Part shown: positions 26,946 to 35,484 of the stretch, piece after piece | Layout: each line of letters opens with the position of its first letter | Numbering within the stretch: position 1 is the first letter of the stretch | Assembly: GCA_009691245.1 (NCBI GenBank) | Contig: SHUM01000005.1 | Coordinates: forward strand, 30,021 to 94,020 | DNA length: 64,000 nt | Source of the DNA: Acidobacteriota bacterium | GTDB taxonomy: Bacteria > Acidobacteriota > Terriglobia > 2-12-FULL-54-10 | Reading direction: 5' to 3' | Translations under genes and position numbers: made by a program | The notes under the pieces: model-generated | Database searches by the model: none | The model's input: the letters and a program-made list of their open reading frames with translations, nothing else | Told to the model about the DNA's origin: nothing

Positions 26946-29069
26946 ATGACGCGATTGCGTATCCATCTAGGATGGTCGTTCGGCCTGCTCTTGCTGCTTG
27001 GGCTGGCTACCGTAACCTCCTCGCCGCAACATTCTCTCCCAAGGACCGCAAGGGAACGAGCCGGCAGCGGCGCCAGACTGGCTGGGATGCCGCTCTACTT
27101 TGAACCCAACCTGGGCCAGGCGAACCAGCAGGTGAAGATGCTGGCGCGCGGAGCCGGGATGTTTTTTCAAAGCGACCATGTCGTGCTGGCATTGCCTTCC
27201 GGCCATGCACAGAACACGCCGGTCATGGAGATGCGATGGATCGGTGGCAACTCGTCCGCAGAGATTCTCGGCGAGAGTCCGACGGTCGGGCGATCCAATT
27301 ATTTTATTGGCGATGATCCGCAGGCATGGGTAACCGATGTGGCCCAGTTTTCCGGTGTCCGCTACCGCGAAGTGTACTCCGGCATTGACGTTGTGTTTCA
27401 TGCTACTCATGGACAAATTGAATACGATTATATGGTGCAGCCCGGAGCCGACCCCGCGCAAATCAAAATGGAACTCTCGGGAGGCGAGGATTTTAATCTG
27501 GATGGTGCGGGGAATCTGACTATTCACACCGCAGGCAACACATTCACGCATCGCGCTCCGGTTGTGTATCAGATGGATCAAGGCGAACGGCAATTGATTG
27601 CGGGCGCGTTCCGCGTTTTGTCGGCTGATCCGCTGCAAGTAGGATTCGATCTGGCTGAGTATGACCGCAGCCGCGAGTTGGTGATCGATCCGGTGATTGA
27701 GTACGGGCGGTTTTTCGGCGGCAGCCAGGAAGAGGAAATTCTCTCCATCGCCGTCGATAAAGATGGTTTCATCTATATGTCAGGCGAAACGTCGTCGCCG
27801 GATCTGCCGCTTTCGGCTGGCAAGCTCGCTCATCCCGCAAGCGTTTTTCAAACGAAGGGCAACACCCTGGCGTTTGTGGCCAAGCTCGATCCCACAGGCA
27901 CGAAATTGATCTATTGCGCATATCTCGGCGGCAGCAAGACGGCTGTTGGCCACAATCTCAAGATCGACGCCGCTGGCAACGCTTACATCGGCGGGCGCAC
28001 CGAGGCCAGCGATTTTCCGTTGATGAAACCCATTCAGGCCAAGTTTGGCGGCGGGTCGGATGATGGATTCATCACCAAGCTGAATGCCGCGGGCAACGCG
28101 CTGATTTACTCCACCTATCTCGGCGGCAGCGAATACGACCAAGCTCGCGCAATGGCTGTGGACAGCGCAGGCAATGCCTATTTGACGGGGATCACCGAGT
28201 CGGCTAATTTTCCGGTGAAGAATCCCCTTCAGGCGAAATACGCAGGCAAGCAGGACACCTTCGCCCTGAAGATCAATCCCGCCGGATCGGCGCTGGTCTA
28301 TTCCACATATCTCGGCGGAGCAGGCGATGATGTGGGGCACGCCATAACCTTGGATGCTGCGGGCAGCGCGTACATTACCGGCCTGACTAACTCGGCTGAT
28401 TTTCCCACCGCGAATCCGTTGCAACGAACATTCAAGGGTGGCGAGGGCGACGACGCCATCGTGGTGAAGATCAATCCCGCCGGAACCGCGCTCACGTATT
28501 CGACTTTTCTGGGCGGCAGCAAGGATGACGAGAGCCGCGCGATCGCAGTGGACGCTGCGGGCAACGCCACCATCACCGGTTACACCCAATCGCCTGACTT
28601 TCCCACCGCGAAGCCGTTGCAAGCGAAGTTTGGCGGCGGGGCGCAGGATATCTTCGTGTCCTCGCTGCGCGCCGATGGCGCCGCGCTCAACTTTTCGACA
28701 TTCCTCGGCGGCGGCGGAGCTGACTACGGTCGTGGCCTCGCGCTCGACGCGGCGGGAAATGTCTATCTCACCGGCTACACGGACTCTAAAAACTTTCCTC
28801 AAAAGAATCCGTTGCAGCCCAATTACGCCGGGGGGACTGCCGACGCTTTTTACGCAAAGCTTGACCGCGCGGGGGCTACGCTAGTCATTTCCAGCTTTCT
28901 TGGTGGTGACCTGTATGAGCGAGGGCGAGGCATTGCGGTAAGCGCGCGTGGCGATGTCTACATTTCGGGGCGCACGGAATCGAAGAATTTCCCGGTTACC
29001 AAGCCGCATTCACCAGCATTTGGCGGTGGACCGAACGATGCGTTTTTGGTAAAGATTCGGGAGAAGTAA
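26946..29069 (+). CDS. Secreted SBBP beta-propeller repeat protein
   Basis: 707 aa from ATG 26946, with AAGGAGGG at 26933-26940. An N-terminal signal or anchor (LGWSFGLLLLLGLATVTSS) is followed by a DUF7948-like domain of about 200 residues (MPLYFEPNLGQANQQVKMLA at its start), then a tandem series of SBBP repeats from about residue 250 to the end. Each repeat reads roughly GNAY-TG-T-S-DFP---PLQ-KFGGG-DAF--KLN--G--L-YSTYLGGS and spans about 60 residues. Extracellular protein common in Acidobacteriota; role unknown, perhaps surface adhesion or polymer binding. The repeats are strongly similar in DNA too. Confidence 0.88.
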   Translation: MTRLRIHLGWSFGLLLLLGLATVTSSPQHSLPRTARERAGSGARLAGMPLYFEPNLGQANQQVKMLARGAGMFFQSDHVVLALPSGHAQNTPVMEMRWIGGNSSAEILGESPTVGRSNYFIGDDPQAWVTDVAQFSGVRYREVYSGIDVVFHATHGQIEYDYMVQPGADPAQIKMELSGGEDFNLDGAGNLTIHTAGNTFTHRAPVVYQMDQGERQLIAGAFRVLSADPLQVGFDLAEYDRSRELVIDPVIEYGRFFGGSQEEEILSIAVDKDGFIYMSGETSSPDLPLSAGKLAHPASVFQTKGNTLAFVAKLDPTGTKLIYCAYLGGSKTAVGHNLKIDAAGNAYIGGRTEASDFPLMKPIQAKFGGGSDDGFITKLNAAGNALIYSTYLGGSEYDQARAMAVDSAGNAYLTGITESANFPVKNPLQAKYAGKQDTFALKINPAGSALVYSTYLGGAGDDVGHAITLDAAGSAYITGLTNSADFPTANPLQRTFKGGEGDDAIVVKINPAGTALTYSTFLGGSKDDESRAIAVDAAGNATITGYTQSPDFPTAKPLQAKFGGGAQDIFVSSLRADGAALNFSTFLGGGGADYGRGLALDAAGNVYLTGYTDSKNFPQKNPLQPNYAGGTADAFYAKLDRAGATLVISSFLGGDLYERGRGIAVSARGDVYISGRTESKNFPVTKPHSPAFGGGPNDAFLVKIREK

Positions 29070-29085
29070 GTAAAAGCAGATACCG

Positions 29086-29127
29086 CGCTTCCCGATAAAT
29101 CGGGGCAGGCTGATCAGGATGACAGCG
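29086..29127. repeat. Dispersed intergenic repeat (CTTCCCGATAAATCGGG type), copy A
   Basis: 42-base element with an internal CCCGAT AA ATCGGG hairpin and the tail TCAGGATGACAGCG. It matches 49090-49131 with four mismatches in 42 bases. Sits between the SBBP gene and the convergent amidase gene, so it could work as a weak bidirectional terminator. Confidence 0.75.
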
Positions 29128-29141
29128 GTTTCAGAGATCGA

Positions 29142-30527
29142 CTAGATGACAGGCGGGCGGCGGGTGTGCCATTCGGTGGCTTGCTCGTAGGCGTAGCCGG
29201 CGTGCAGCACGCTGGCTTCGTCCCACATGCGTCCGACAATCTGCAACCCAACTGGCAGGCTGTCCGCGTCGAATCCACAACAAACTGAAAGCGCGGGGTG
29301 GCCGGAGGCGTTGAAGCAGCGCGTAAAACGTGTTGCCGCCGTCCTCGCGTCCTCCTCGGTCTTACCTAGCATTACGTTCCTGGTCCCAATGGGAAACGCC
29401 GTGAGCGGCGTGGCGGGCGTGATGAGTACATCCACGCTTGCGAATACTTTTTCGAGCGCGATACGAAATTGGTTGCGGGCCAGTTGAGCCAGTACGTAAT
29501 CGCGGGCGGAGATTTCCTTGCCACGCTCGATGATGAGCCGTACGTCCGCGCCAAGTTCATCAGGCCGCTCGGCAAGATGCTGCGCGTGTCCCGCATGTCC
29601 TTCCACCAGCAAAGCCGTGCGGCTGACTTCCGTCAGCGCGGCCATGTCCGGCAGTTTCACAGTGGAGATGCTCGCGCCGAGGTCTTCCATCACCGCTGGC
29701 ACGCGGCTGAACAGTCGCGCGACTTCCGGGTGTACATCGCGATTGAAGTAATCCTCCGCGACTCCCACGCGCAGGCCTTGCAGGGATTTCCGCAGACTGA
29801 TCTCCGTCGCCGGGCGGTCGGCGGAGTAGCCATCCTCGGGATCGAATCCAGACAGCACTTGATAGAGGATGCCCGCGTCCACCACGGAGCGGGCCATCGG
29901 TCCCACGTGATCGAGCGTCGGTCCCAGCGGATAGACGCCGCGGCAACTGATGCGCCCGAAGCTAGGCTTGAGTCCGGCGACGCCGCAGAACGATCCGGGG
30001 ATGCGGATGGAGCCGCCGGTGTCTGTGCCGAGAGCGGCGAAGCACATCTCGGTGGCCACGGCCACGCCGGCGCCGCCGCTCGATCCGCCAGAAACACGCT
30101 GTGGGTTCCAAGGATTGCGGGTTGGGCCGTAGTGAGGATTATCGTTGGTAATCCCGTAAGCGAACTCGTGCATAGCGGTCTTGCCCACCATCACTGCGCC
30201 GGCCTCGCGCAATTTCGTAACTACGACTGCGTCGTGATCGGGGATGAAGTCCGCCATTATCTTCGAGCCTGCCGTGGTGCGCACGCCGGCGGTGTACATC
30301 AAATCTTTCACGCTAATGGGAATGCCGTGCAAGGGTCCGCGATTTTCGCCCTTCATGATTTCGCTCTCAGCCTGGCGGGCTTCGCGCAGCGCGGACTCGG
30401 CGGTGATGGTAATGAAGGCGTTCAGAAGAGGATTGAGTTGTGCGATGCGCTGGAGCGCCTGCTCGGTCAGCTCGACTGGCGAAATTTGTTTATTGCGCAC
30501 CTGCGCGGCGACATCGGCTAGATTCAT
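29142..30527 (-). CDS. Amidase signature-family hydrolase (GatA-like)
   Basis: 461 aa. Ser-cisSer-Lys triad: Lys74 in ISVKD, cis-Ser in VSGGSSGGAG (146-155) and nucleophile Ser173 in DTGGSIRIP. Amidase signature enzymes hydrolyse amides, or act as GatA in tRNA-dependent amidation. No gatB or gatC is adjacent, so the general amidase reading is safer than GatA. Normal length. Convergent with the SBBP gene; the next gene upstream (KimA-like) is separated by a repeat-rich spacer. Confidence 0.85.
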   Translation of the reverse strand: MNLADVAAQVRNKQISPVELTEQALQRIAQLNPLLNAFITITAESALREARQAESEIMKGENRGPLHGIPISVKDLMYTAGVRTTAGSKIMADFIPDHDAVVVTKLREAGAVMVGKTAMHEFAYGITNDNPHYGPTRNPWNPQRVSGGSSGGAGVAVATEMCFAALGTDTGGSIRIPGSFCGVAGLKPSFGRISCRGVYPLGPTLDHVGPMARSVVDAGILYQVLSGFDPEDGYSADRPATEISLRKSLQGLRVGVAEDYFNRDVHPEVARLFSRVPAVMEDLGASISTVKLPDMAALTEVSRTALLVEGHAGHAQHLAERPDELGADVRLIIERGKEISARDYVLAQLARNQFRIALEKVFASVDVLITPATPLTAFPIGTRNVMLGKTEEDARTAATRFTRCFNASGHPALSVCCGFDADSLPVGLQIVGRMWDEASVLHAGYAYEQATEWHTRRPPVI

Positions 30528-30542
30528 GCGTTAACACCTTGA

Positions 30543-30652
30543 TTGCCACGGAGGCACGGAGACACAGAGAAAAACCTGTTGGGGATAAAAGCAACAAGCC
30601 GTAGCAAGGTACTTACACAAAAACTCTCCGTGTCTCTGTGCCTCCGTGGCAA
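30543..30652. repeat. Inverted repeat built from the GCCACGGAGGCACGGAGACA motif
   Basis: Two 28-base arms (30543-30570 and 30625-30652), complementary except for two positions, flank 54 bases. The arms begin TTGCCACGGAGGCACGGAGA and its reverse complement. This motif is familiar as a dispersed element in several bacterial phyla. It fills the spacer between the KimA-like gene and the amidase gene and would form a long hairpin in RNA. Confidence 0.85.
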
Positions 30653-30659
30653 TGCGAAA

Positions 30660-32570
30660 TTACTGCTTCATGTGGCGGCGGACGCTGGTTACCACCACGT
30701 TGGGCTTGAAGGAGAGAGCGCCGCGCAGGATCAGGCCATTCTGATTATGCAGCAGGCGGTGCCACCACCGGGATGGAACGAACTCAGGCAGCAGCACGGT
30801 GACCACATCATTTTCCTTGAACGCGCCAACCTCATCGATAAAGCGCAGCAAAGGTTTCAGCATGGAGCGGTACGGGGAATTGAGAACGATGAGCGGCACG
30901 TCCTCGACCCAATGCTGCCATTGAGCGATCAGCTTTTCCGGGTCGTCGTTGTCGACATTTACCTGCACGGCCAGCACATCTTTGGAGAGTGAGCGGGCGT
31001 ACTCAATGGCACCCAGGCTGGCGCGATTGACGCCAGGCACGGGGACGACGACGGTATGCCGCAGTACGCTGAGACGGTCATAGGTGGCAACCGAGAGTTC
31101 CGTGGCGACTTCAAAGTAATGCCGTCGGATGCGCATAAACATCCATACGAGCGCTGGGATAGTCACCAGAACCATCCATGCCCCATGAGTAAATTTGGCC
31201 GCCGCCACGATCACCAGAACGGTCGAGGTGGTGAAAGCCCCTAATCCATTCAGGCACATTCGCCAGATATAACCATTGCCGCGCACACGCCACCAGTGAG
31301 CAACCATGCCGGCCTGCGACAAAGTGAACGCCACGAAAACGCCCACCGTGTAGAGGGGAATCAGATTGTGCTCGCTGGCGTCATAGAGCACTACCAGGGC
31401 GGCTGCGGTAAAACCGAGAAAGATGATGCCGTTGGAAAAAACGAGCCGATCACCCAGGTTGGCGAACTGCCGGGGCAGAAAGCGGTCGCTGGCAATGTAG
31501 GAAGTCAAACGTGGAAATCCGGCAAAGGCGGTGTTCGCGGCTAGAACTAGAATGCCCATCGTCGCGGCCTGAAATATGTAATAGATCGTGCCATGCCCAA
31601 AACTCAAGCGAGCTAGTTGCGAAAGAATGGTCTCGCCCTCCACCGGCGACAGGTGGTGGTGGGCAGTGGCGGCGGTAATACCCAGGAAGAGTGAGCCGAG
31701 AATCACGCCCATGACCATTTGCGTAATCTTGGCGTTGCGTGCTGCGGGTTCCTTGAAAGCCTGCACGCCGTTGGCGACGGCCTCCACGCCGGTCAGCGCG
31801 GTGCAGCCAGAGGCAAAGGCTTTCAACAAAATGAAGAACGAGAATGCCTCCCCGGAGGTCGCTGCGGCCTGCACAGGGGTGGCCAGGGACTCCGCGCTGC
31901 CGGGCGAAACGAATAAAGCGATGACGCAAAGCCCGTACGCGGCAGCGATGAAAAGATAGACCGGGCCGGCCAGCACACCGGCTGATTCTTTCACTCCGCG
32001 CAGGTTCAGCCACATCATGACGCCAATGGCCAGCAGGCACAGTGCCACACGATGAGGGAACATGGAAGGAAACGCCGAAGTGATGGCGGCAATGCCCGCC
32101 GCAACGCTCACGGCGACGGTGAGAATGTAGTCGATCAGCAGCGCAGCGCCGCCCACCAGTGCCGCGTACACGCCAAGGTTTTCCTTGGCTACGGTATAGG
32201 CGCCGCCGCCGGTGGGATAAGTTTCCAGCGTCTGCCCGTAGGAGATGACCACAATCCACAGCAGGACAATGATCATGATCGCGGCGGGAACGGCCAACTG
32301 GAAGGTCGCCGTGCCCGCCGCCACCAGCGCCAATAGAATTGCCTCAGTTGCATAGGCAGTCGACGACAGGCTGTCCGATGCGAAGACGGCCAGGGCGGCC
32401 TTCTTGGAAAGTTTCTGCTCGCCCTCCTCGGAAGAGTCGAGCGGGCGACCAACTAATAGATGCTTAAGCCATGTGATCAATGCGTTTCTCTCGGCTCCGG
32501 CGCTCCGCATGTGCCTGAATGCATGGGGAATGTAATTAGCAATTCTACTGAGAAACCCGACCAGCGACAA
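30660..32570 (-). CDS. kimA: KimA-like potassium/APC-superfamily transporter
   Basis: 636 aa. After about 30 variable residues: HLLVGRPLDSSEEGEQKLSK, SDSLSSTAYATEAI, YPTGGGAYTVAKENLG and DYILTVAVSVAAG closely follow the Bacillus KimA (YdaO) pattern, with about twelve hydrophobic segments and a cytosolic C-terminal domain (about 470-636) of universal-stress type folding. KimA is a high-affinity K+ importer, inhibited by c-di-AMP in Firmicutes. Substrate is inferred from similarity; another APC cation or amino-acid substrate is possible. It stands 18 bases downstream of prfB. Confidence 0.8.
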   Translation of the reverse strand: MSLVGFLSRIANYIPHAFRHMRSAGAERNALITWLKHLLVGRPLDSSEEGEQKLSKKAALAVFASDSLSSTAYATEAILLALVAAGTATFQLAVPAAIMIIVLLWIVVISYGQTLETYPTGGGAYTVAKENLGVYAALVGGAALLIDYILTVAVSVAAGIAAITSAFPSMFPHRVALCLLAIGVMMWLNLRGVKESAGVLAGPVYLFIAAAYGLCVIALFVSPGSAESLATPVQAAATSGEAFSFFILLKAFASGCTALTGVEAVANGVQAFKEPAARNAKITQMVMGVILGSLFLGITAATAHHHLSPVEGETILSQLARLSFGHGTIYYIFQAATMGILVLAANTAFAGFPRLTSYIASDRFLPRQFANLGDRLVFSNGIIFLGFTAAALVVLYDASEHNLIPLYTVGVFVAFTLSQAGMVAHWWRVRGNGYIWRMCLNGLGAFTTSTVLVIVAAAKFTHGAWMVLVTIPALVWMFMRIRRHYFEVATELSVATYDRLSVLRHTVVVPVPGVNRASLGAIEYARSLSKDVLAVQVNVDNDDPEKLIAQWQHWVEDVPLIVLNSPYRSMLKPLLRFIDEVGAFKENDVVTVLLPEFVPSRWWHRLLHNQNGLILRGALSFKPNVVVTSVRRHMKQ

Positions 32571-32587
32571 CTGGCGCGTGAGACGCG

Positions 32588-33698
32588 CTACTCCGCCGGG
32601 GCGGTTCCTGAGCGCAGGCTCAGCAGATAAGCGCGGATGAACGGATCGATGTTGCCGTCCAGCACGCTGTCGGCGTCGCCCACTTCCACCTTGGTGCGAA
32701 CATCCTTCACCAAACGGTAAGGGTGAAGCACATAGGAGCGAATCTGGCTGCCGAAGTTGATGCCCATTTTGGCGTCTTCCACTTTCCTGGAAACAGCCTG
32801 CTTCTTGGCCAGTTCATGCTCATAGATGCGCGCGCGCAGAATCTTCAACGCGGTGGCGCGGTTCTTGTGCTGGGAACGTTCGTTCTGGCACTGTGCGATC
32901 AGCCCGGTGGGCAGATGGGTCATGCGCACTGCCGAGTCCGTAGTGTTGACGTGCTGCCCGCCAGCTCCGCCGGAGCGGTAGGTGTCGATCTTCAGGTCCT
33001 CTTCGCGGATGTCCACGGCGATGTTGTCGTCGATCTCAGGAATTACGAAGACGCTCGCAAAGGAAGTGTGGCGCTTTTTCAGTGCATCGAACGGCGAGAG
33101 CCGCACCAGGCGGTGAACGCCCACCTCGCTTTTCGCCAAACCGAAGGCGTACTCTCCGGTGATTTCAACCGTGGCAGACTTGTAGCCGGTTTCCTCGCCC
33201 TCGCTGAACTCCACCAAATCGGCGCGGAAGCCCTGACGCTCCGCCCATCGAATATACATGCGCAGCAGCATCTCGGCCCAGTCGCAGGCCTCGGTGCCGC
33301 CCGCTCCCGCGTGGATGGTCAGAATCGCATTCGAGTGGTCCGTTTCGCCGGAGAGCAGAATGCGCGTTTCCGTCGCCAGGACTTTGTCTTTTAGCAGATC
33401 GTATTGAGTGGCCAGATCCTTGGCGACGTCCTCGCCTTCGTGCGCGAGTTCGAACATCACTTCGATGTCCGACTGGCCACGCGCCAACTCCGCATCCTGA
33501 TGGATGACTTCTTCCAGGCGCTTGCGGCGCTGGAGTATTTTCTGGGTTTGGGTAGGGTCGTTCCAGAACGCGGGGTCGGCGATCTGCTTCTCTAGCGCGG
33601 CGAACTCCTCCCGCTTGCCAGGAGCGTCAAAGATAACTCCGAATATCGATGATCTTGCTTTTGAGTTCTACAAACTCCCGCTCGCGTTCGTCGATCAT
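32588..33698 (-). CDS. prfB: Peptide chain release factor 2 with programmed +1 frameshift
   Basis: Start ATG 33698 with GAGGAAGT upstream. Codons 1-23 (MIDERERE...RSYL) are followed by TGA at 33627-33629; shifting +1 after CTT gives D-A-P-G-K-R and the rest of RF2, 369 aa in total. The tripeptide anticodon-like SPF motif (RLVRLSPFDA) and GGQ motif (GGAGGQHVN) are present. RF2 releases peptides at UGA and UAA. The frameshift lets low RF2 raise its own synthesis. Four bases after lnt, same strand, so translation may be coupled. Confidence 0.97.
33627..33641 (-). promoter_or_regulatory. RF2 programmed +1 frameshift site
   Basis: On the minus strand CGG AGT TAT CTT TGA C. The slippery CTT-TGA-C is canonical. 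The internal Shine-Dalgarno normally found three bases before (AGGGGG) is reduced here to CGGAG one base farther away, so stimulation may be weaker. Confidence 0.93.
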
Positions 33699-33702
33699 AA
33701 GA

Positions 33703-35304
33703 TTACTTCCTCTTCTTGTCAGCTTTCTTCAGTGGGTGGGCACTTTTAGCGTCGCCACGCTTGCCACGCCCTGCGCCTTCCTCGCGTTGGGCGAGTGCAA
33801 AAAAACAGCCCAGCAGCGCGAGGCCGCTGGAGCCCATGGCGAACAGGTCGCCGTACTCGGTGTAAAACGTCCGGGCCGTGCCAAACGCCCAGCTAGCCTT
33901 CAACACGCCAGCCTGATCCGGCGGCAACTCCGAGACAATCCGGCCATCCGGGGCTATCACGGCGGTCATGCCCGTATTGGTTGCCAGCAGAATGTAGCGG
34001 TCATTTTCAATGGCCCTCATGCGCGCCATCAAGAGGTGCTGGTGGCGGGCGGCGGAATCTCCAAACCAGCCGTCGTTGGATAGATTCACCAACACGCCTG
34101 CCCCATCATTAACGAAGCGTCGAATCAGATCAGGAAAGATCGCTTCGTAGCAAATGAACGTAGCCAGTTGGCCACCGGGAATCGGGCTGACCACATGCTT
34201 CCGCCCCGCGGTAAAATCCGAAACCTCCGCGGTAAGTGAGCGTGCAAAACTGAGCCGCTCGCGCCAGGGTACGTATTCGCCAAACGGCACCAAGTGGATT
34301 TTATCATATTGCGAAACCAGCCCGCCGTTGGGAGCCAGCAGCACGGAACTGTTCAGGGCCTTCTCGCGTTGGGAGCCAGGGACGAAGGCTACGATGCCCA
34401 TCAGGAAATGGCTGTTGGTCTGGCGCGCCAGCCGTTGCGCGTAGGGTCGCGTGAAACCGTCTTCGTGGAAATAGAAATGCGCGGGCATCTCCGGCCAGAC
34501 GACTAGCGATGGAGTTTTTTGCTCGGGGACCGCGTCGAGCGTGAGCTTGGCCAGCCGCTCGAACAGCGGCGCCTGTGACTGCGCATCCCATTTCTCAAAC
34601 GCAACCTGTTGCGGGACGTTGGTCTGCACCAGAAAGGCCGATTGATCCGCGACGGGCAGCGCGTCCACGGGAACGAAAGCGAGGGCTCCGACAAGTCCCA
34701 ACAAGGCCAGCAAATGTAGCGCGGCGAGCTTCGACGGCTTGAGAAACGGCCACAGGATCGCGACCGGAATGGCCACGGTCAAATAGGAAAGGCCATACAC
34801 TCCGGTCCAGCGGGCGAGCCTCGCCAGTGGGAAATAGTCCGTCAGAAGATATCCGGTGAGCAGCCACGGAAAACCTGTCAGCGCGTGCGCGCGCGCGTAT
34901 TCCAGGGCCACCCAGAGAAATGGAACAGCAAGCGGTCCCCAGGATAATTTCCAGCAGCGGCCCGCCAGCCAGCCAAAGATTCCCCAGTAGAGTGCCATCA
35001 CGACGACCAGCAGCAGCAGAACGCCGCTGGCTTCCATGGCGCTCAGCCCGCCGTACTCGCGCTGCACGGGGTAGAGCCAATAGCATGTTCCGGCGAAGAA
35101 AAGCGTCCCGCCCAGAAAACCGCCGAGGAAGCGGCGCGCGCCGGAGGCCTCGCGCGCCCCGTGAATCAGCAGCGGCAACAGCGCGACCATGCCCAGAGGG
35201 AGCAAGTTGAATTTAGGGAAGGCCAGCGCGAGCAATGCGCCCGAGCTCGCGGCCAGCATGACGGGAACGAGTGATGGAGAATCTTCGCGCGGCTGATCTG
35301 CCAA
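33703..35304 (-). CDS. lnt: Apolipoprotein N-acyltransferase
   Basis: 533 aa. Six to eight N-terminal membrane segments, then a nitrilase-like periplasmic domain with catalytic Glu in VVWPEMPAHF, Lys in YDKIHLVPFGEYVPWRE and Cys in FICYEAIFPDLI, followed by a final C-terminal hydrophobic helix (DLFAMGSSGLALLGCFFALA). Lnt adds the third acyl chain to outer-membrane lipoproteins, so the host is Gram-negative. Basic C-terminal tail (KSAHPLKKADKKRK). Co-directional with prfB and kimA-like. Confidence 0.95.
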   Translation of the reverse strand: MADQPREDSPSLVPVMLAASSGALLALAFPKFNLLPLGMVALLPLLIHGAREASGARRFLGGFLGGTLFFAGTCYWLYPVQREYGGLSAMEASGVLLLLVVVMALYWGIFGWLAGRCWKLSWGPLAVPFLWVALEYARAHALTGFPWLLTGYLLTDYFPLARLARWTGVYGLSYLTVAIPVAILWPFLKPSKLAALHLLALLGLVGALAFVPVDALPVADQSAFLVQTNVPQQVAFEKWDAQSQAPLFERLAKLTLDAVPEQKTPSLVVWPEMPAHFYFHEDGFTRPYAQRLARQTNSHFLMGIVAFVPGSQREKALNSSVLLAPNGGLVSQYDKIHLVPFGEYVPWRERLSFARSLTAEVSDFTAGRKHVVSPIPGGQLATFICYEAIFPDLIRRFVNDGAGVLVNLSNDGWFGDSAARHQHLLMARMRAIENDRYILLATNTGMTAVIAPDGRIVSELPPDQAGVLKASWAFGTARTFYTEYGDLFAMGSSGLALLGCFFALAQREEGAGRGKRGDAKSAHPLKKADKKRK

Positions 35305-35484
35305 GGAGAATGAACCTGCCTACTCAAAGTCGACCTGCTCAAGTCGATCGGATGCTGCCTGCGGAGAGAGGCCCCCAGCCAGCATGAAGTCATCATCATA
35401 TCGCCGACAGCCGCCCACGCGCCAGAGTGCCGCAGGTGGCTCATAGTATGCGAGCGGCTCGGTTCAGGCAGCAGCAAGAATGTC

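Noticed and set aside
27700..29060. Regular DNA repeats suggesting CRISPR or tandem satellite
   Set aside because: The period is about 180 bases and the repeats encode SBBP protein repeats in frame; no short repeats with unique spacers.
29142..30527. Call of GatA (Glu-tRNA amidotransferase subunit)
   Set aside because: Motifs are those of the whole amidase signature family, and no gatB or gatC is adjacent.
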